Shown here piece by piece: positions 60,014 to 64,000 of a DNA stretch of 64,000 nt. The DNA comes from Ceriagrion tenellum (taxonomy: Eukaryota; Arthropoda; Insecta; Odonata; Coenagrionidae). Under the pieces are notes generated by a model that searched no databases, was not told the DNA's origin, and saw only the letters and a list, made by a program, of their open reading frames with translations. Positions within the stretch are counted from its first letter, which is position 1. Every line of letters begins with the position of its first letter. The stretch is taken from NCBI GenBank assembly GCA_963169105.1, contig OY720641.1, positions 4,417,258 through 4,481,257 of the forward strand, read 5' to 3'. The position numbers were made by a program, and so were the translations under genes.

Positions 60014-61869
60014 AAAAAACTCTTAGAATGGAATTTCGAAATGAATATTTTTTTTTACTTCTTGTAAGCAAGTGCTGGTGGAAAATACGGCAAGCAAACG
60101 GAAAATACAACTGGATAATGTATAATAGACCGTTATGAGAGGTCTCGATCACCCATAACAAGAATTTCCTCCGAGCGTGAATGACCCGCATCGACTGCGG
60201 CCACTGATCATATCTCTGTGCAGGCTGAGGTAAAGTTAATGACTCACAGACAACTCTTGCGGTCGTGTGAGAAATGTGTGACTTCCGCATCACCTTTTTT
60301 CTCCACAGTTTTCTCACTTGCATGCTTTTTGCCCGATGTATTATTGGCACATACTTACTTCTCACTGGAAAAAAACAAATACTATTTCGTGTAAATATTT
60401 GTGGGACGAGAGAAACTATGAATTGAGGTTATTTAATGGTTGAGACAGTCGAAGGTCGATCATTATCGTTATCACAGGTGAAGTTGTGATGTGATACTTG
60501 TAAAGTTGGCAAATGTAATCATCGGTGCGGGTGGTGATATCAAAATTGTTATTACTTCTCTCTATATGGCGTACATTATTCCATGACATCGAAAATTATC
60601 CCCGATTAAGTAATTTTCCTCAATATTGGCTATGGTATTTATCATCATCAGAGACGTTAATGTTCAATTTTTCAACATTCTGTTGATACTTTTCGATTTT
60701 ATCAATAATTTTGTCCACATCGTTGGTTGATATTGAATCTTGAGAATCAAATATCGTTCTCCTCCTTGTTCAAATATTCACTTATCATTTCGCAGTGTTC
60801 TAAACTGACATGATACATTACGAATCCTGACAAAGATTATCGACAGTTTTGGAATAATTTCTCGAGGTTATCCATTTACAAGATGACATCCATAAATACA
60901 ACATATATTCTTGATATTTTACCTTATCCTCATCATCGTGGTTATTTTGTTTCAATAATGCCATCATTAATGGTGATAATGAAACATTTTATCCATATTT
61001 TTTATTTTTTGGCAGTATTTTCTAAAATTGTGACAAATTCGAGCCATTTTCATATATTTATATTAATTTGTACTTAGATGATTGGCAAATATGGCTTATG
61101 AGGGTGTCGCGACTTTATCCCAATGCAGATTTAACATATTATTCCCTTCTTCGCCTCTGTTTCTCATCCATCTCACCCACATCTCATCCTCCCATTCTCT
61201 CCCTCCCTCCCTCCCCTACCTTCCCCTTCCGCTCCCCTCCCCGCCTCCATTTTTTTTCCGTGCGTTCCCGCACCGCAGCACGGCGGCGTGTCAACGGCCT
61301 TTGGTGCGCGCCCGCAGCCTCCTCCGTCGTTTCCTTTTTCTCCCGCTCCGCGCTCCTCTTTTGTTTTTCTCGATTTCCGCGTGAACGGTGTCTCTTGAGG
61401 AGTAGAGGGAGGGGTGCCGAGGTGGCAACTTGCTCGGAGGTTTTAATGCGTGCACTGTGCACAGCCACGGCAAGGCAAAATGTATCACATTCTCTACTTC
61501 GCTACGTATATCCATTCTCTCTAGTTTAGTGCCCACTTAGCAACGCGACATTCCTCTTGCCTTCCGCTCTTCCCAGATCCTTTGTAGTGGGTAGTTATCT
61601 TCAAAACAAAGACAAAGAAAGGCCGCCAGGTATCTACGTACTGGGTCGGCCCAGGAGAAAGAATAGCATTAAAGGAAATGCTAAATGTATTAAAATGGGA
61701 CGCACTTAAATCGTGAGTACAATTAAACAGGCCCGGTGCAGTATGTTGTTTCAGGAGACAAAGGATGGAAGGTGTTAAAAGAAGGATTCGTGAATACAAA
61801 TTATGTTGCCCAATGTTATCGCCCTAAGAAATTAAATTTGGAACTAAAAATACGGATGCTATTCATTCA
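60014..61869. other. Unassigned; pyrimidine- and CpG-rich 61140-61560
   Basis: A 119-codon minus-strand frame (60006-60365) is not recognised. The CT-rich, then CpG-rich patch opens frames up to 153 codons on both strands simultaneously, a composition effect. No promoter or exon defended. Confidence 0.35.
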
Positions 61870-62275
61870 CTGGTCTAATTCTTACTAGAAGTTAAAAATC
61901 TGTGTCATTTTGATGAAAAATCATGTAATTTTACTTTGTGAAGTGTTTCTTATCGATATGCTGCTCCATAACGTAAAGCTACAGCACACACAGAAACAGT
62001 ACATATAAATGATAGTGTTTTGCTAAGAATACTTCGCGTTGGAAAATTAGACTATTTTCCACTTAAACCCTCTCAGATTTCTAATTTTTCCAAATGAAAT
62101 GACTATGCATAGTTTAAATCAGGGTCGTTTAAAATTCCAAATCGCGTAATTTGACCGGGAGAAGTTTTTCTTATCGATGGCTGCTCTGCAACGCATAAGC
62201 CTACTCATTTCATATGTACTAGTATTTTTTATTGTTTTTTATTGATGTCTTATTTATTTATAATGCAAGATTTTC
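61870..62275. repeat. Tandem duplication, about 207-bp period
   Basis: The block aatcatgtaattttacNNNg, then aagtgtttcttatcgatatg and ctgctccataacgtaaagctac (about 61919-61982), recurs as aatcgcgtaatttgaccggg, agaagtttttcttatcgatg and gctgctctgcaacgcataagcctac (about 62141-62206). The shift is a little over 200 bases. Diverged and non-coding; possibly two monomers of a satellite. Confidence 0.6.
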
Positions 62276-63134
62276 AATTATAAATGAGTGCAACATATAA
62301 TAAAGTTACGTTCAGTGGACGTTCATGCACCATTTTAATTGTAAAATTGTGATATTCTTCCTATGTGTGAGGTATGAAATAATTTATTGAATTCATTTGG
62401 GCTGTGTCAATGCACTCACATTCACCCAATTTCGAACCCTTGCTTGTATAATGAATGCGATAAGAACCAGTTTTTTTCGGGAAATACGTAGCAGACCTCA
62501 CATACTTCTTTTAAGAAATTGATACAATAAATTATGGGCAAAATATTGATAGATTCCCGGATCTCTTTATTCATCGCCAAGCCAGAAGAAACTTTTCGTT
62601 CCCAAAGTCTATTATGTGGCTCCGGTAAGAGTAAGCAAACAGAGAGTAAGAGTAAGGTGGTGGGGGGTGGGGGAATGAAGTTTCATTTTATTTTTTGTCA
62701 AATTTCAGTGGTTAGGGGAGTGATTATCTGAGCAGAATTTTTAATTATTCCAGAGTCATTCATTTATTGAGGAAGAAGGGGTTCTCGAGAGGGTTTGAAT
62801 ATCGCATCTGGTGTATGATTCGTGTACCCACTTGCCATTTTCCGACCGCGATAAGGATCTCGAACATCGTTTTAGGGCCCAGTGGGGGTTCATTTGGGAC
62901 GAGTTCGCGTGCCTTGGGCGTCGATCCCCATTATAAGAGTTAAGGAGCGCAGCCAGTATTGCATAAAATCTGCCAAAACATAAACAGGACCCCGCCAAAG
63001 AAACGCTATGACCTTAGTAAATCGTTCCGATATGATTCATTTTTACAAAATCGTGAGGACTTTTGTTCCTAAAACTTATGTGCGCTAATAAATTTATTTG
63101 TGTCAGGCTGTACATGGTGCAAGTTGTCTATGTT
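62276..63134. other. Unassigned sequence
   Basis: Frames of 65-80 codons with no recognised domain. Nothing else seen. Confidence 0.35.
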
Positions 63135-63244
63135 CATGCTGAATAAAAAGCACTTGGTAATCTTCCATAGATTTAGTTACTGCCACGACGCGTTTCACCA
63201 CACCGTGGCATAATCATGTGCGACGGTGTTAATTATTCAGCATG
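63135..63244. repeat. 110-bp fold-back element
   Basis: catgctgaataa (63135-63146) is inverted at 63233-63244 (ttattcagcatg), with partial pairing continuing inward (aagcac against gtgttaa). The interior holds the hammerhead-like core given in the next entry. Confidence 0.55.
63184..63220 (-). ncRNA. Hammerhead ribozyme-like motif (degraded)
   Basis: On the minus strand: stem I cac; core atgatta (CUGANGA with C3 and G8 changed); extra U; stem II gccac/gtggt with a ggt loop (five pairs, one G-U); GAAA; self-complementary CGCG; TC; stem I return gtg. The order and the extra U are as at 6111-6158 and 36504-36548. G8 is catalytically essential in hammerheads, so this copy should be inactive. Confidence 0.35.
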
Positions 63245-64000
63245 AATTATGTGCGCTAAGTTTTGTATTTACAACTGACGTGCATTGCTATCATTATTAG
63301 TAAGAAAATCTTCCACTTAAGAGTGCGTCTAAGACAATAGTGCAGTTGTAGGAAATACAGCATATCAGTAAAAATGTCTAAAACACGTGTGAGAGTCACG
63401 TTAAGGATTAATCCATAATCGTCGCCTTTTTTTTATCCATATGATCGTGAATTAATTTTTAATTTTCCTTTATTTATAAATATAAAAAAATTTCAACTGC
63501 ACTATTATTTTCGAATGAATTCCACAGTGGTTAATCCTATTATTAATAAAAATGGAACCATTTCCTCAGCTAATGTTTCTGTCATTATTGACATATTTTC
63601 GCAGTCAACCAATCTTAGCATTGAACGACCATTACATGAATGAATGTACGCAAGAGGAACGAAAATTCACAGAAAATATTCTTATACCATTGCAATCGTG
63701 TAAAGTTAAAAAAAAACTAATAATGCGCTACTTACATCAAGTCGAGTGAAATACGTTTCATTGCCATTAAAGCACAAAATACAAATGTAACAAATTTTTA
63801 AATTACCGCTAGATATTACCGTATTACAGGTATAATAACCTGGTGTAGGCTTGCTGCTTCCTCAGGTGTGGTTTTATACTATGCATGCCCCAATCTTCTC
63901 ACGAGTTTTCCCTCCTCACCTCTACATGCGTCCCACTAACCTCATCCCGTCGTTAATTTCTATTCTCTTTCTTCATCTCCCCCGCTTACCCAACACTCTT
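63245..64000. other. Unassigned AT-rich sequence to window end
   Basis: No gene or element recognised. One 65-codon frame at 63552-63749 has no known domain. Confidence 0.4.

Noticed and set aside
59896..60138. 80-codon frame with KDYQQ repeats
   Set aside because: The repeats come from a 15-bp minisatellite; nothing else supports a gene.
61068..61536. Frames of up to 153 codons on both strands
   Set aside because: CT-rich and CpG-rich simple sequence; low-complexity translation.
1..64000. CRISPR arrays, operons, phage or bacterial genes
   Set aside because: No regularly spaced repeats with unique spacers and no bacterial-type coding density; the sequence is eukaryotic.

Overview
This is an AT-rich, non-coding-dominated piece of a eukaryotic nuclear chromosome. 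It has no bacterial gene organisation, no long ORFs, no operons and no ribosome-binding sites. The repeat content points to an arthropod, most likely an insect with a large, repeat-laden genome: 3' fragments of LINEs with a conserved reverse-transcriptase C-terminus, tRNA-derived SINE-like pieces, a piggyBac-like MITE, a CAGGG-ended hAT-like element and many fold-back repeats. The species cannot be named from the sequence. No complete host gene is visible. The window looks intergenic or deeply intronic.

Layout. 1-6.1 kb: LINE fragment (1350-1890, +) in otherwise unassigned AT-rich sequence. 6.1-15.5 kb: a hammerhead-ribozyme-like motif (6111-6158), one copy of a ~550 bp dispersed repeat (7702-8266), a TTA-flanked 54-bp palindrome (12375-12428) and a CAGGG-ended element (12998-13671). 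14.6-24 kb: an 86-bp tandem duplication, LINE pieces at 15595 (+), 20163 (+) and 22421-23080 (-), and the MITE at 17742-18024, whose arms are arrays of an 18-bp palindrome at 42-bp period. 24-36 kb: LINE fragments at 28444-28985, 29745-30110 and 35508-35985 (all -), a 163-bp tandem duplication (30598-30925) and a tRNA-like SINE (32858-33040). 36-48 kb: four large inverted repeats (36452, 37607, 40366, 45314), tandem LINE 3' ends (41580-43190), a palindromic pol III-box element (47256-47350) and a 22-bp tandem array (47648-47801). 48-64 kb: mostly unassigned, with SINE-like pieces, the second dispersed-repeat copy (58278-58865), a ~207-bp duplication near 62 kb and a 110-bp fold-back with a hammerhead-like core (63135-63244).

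Two observations stand out. First, several unrelated fold-back repeats share one RNA-like grammar: stem I, CUGANGA, U, stem II, GAAA, a short self-complementary stem III (CCCGGG, CACGTG or CGCG), then UH. This is the layout of a type I hammerhead ribozyme with a dimerising stem III, as known from Penelope-like retroelements. The best copies, 6111-6158 (+) and 36504-36548 (-), also pair in stems I and II. Second, an 82-nt stretch at 44936-45017 has good splice sites and one open frame, encoding C-x10-C-x-G-x-C. It could be an internal exon of a cystine-knot hormone gene (glycoprotein hormone alpha-2/bursicon type), the only hint of a host gene.

All functional statements rest on reading the sequence and on recalled family features. 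No database or folding program was run.
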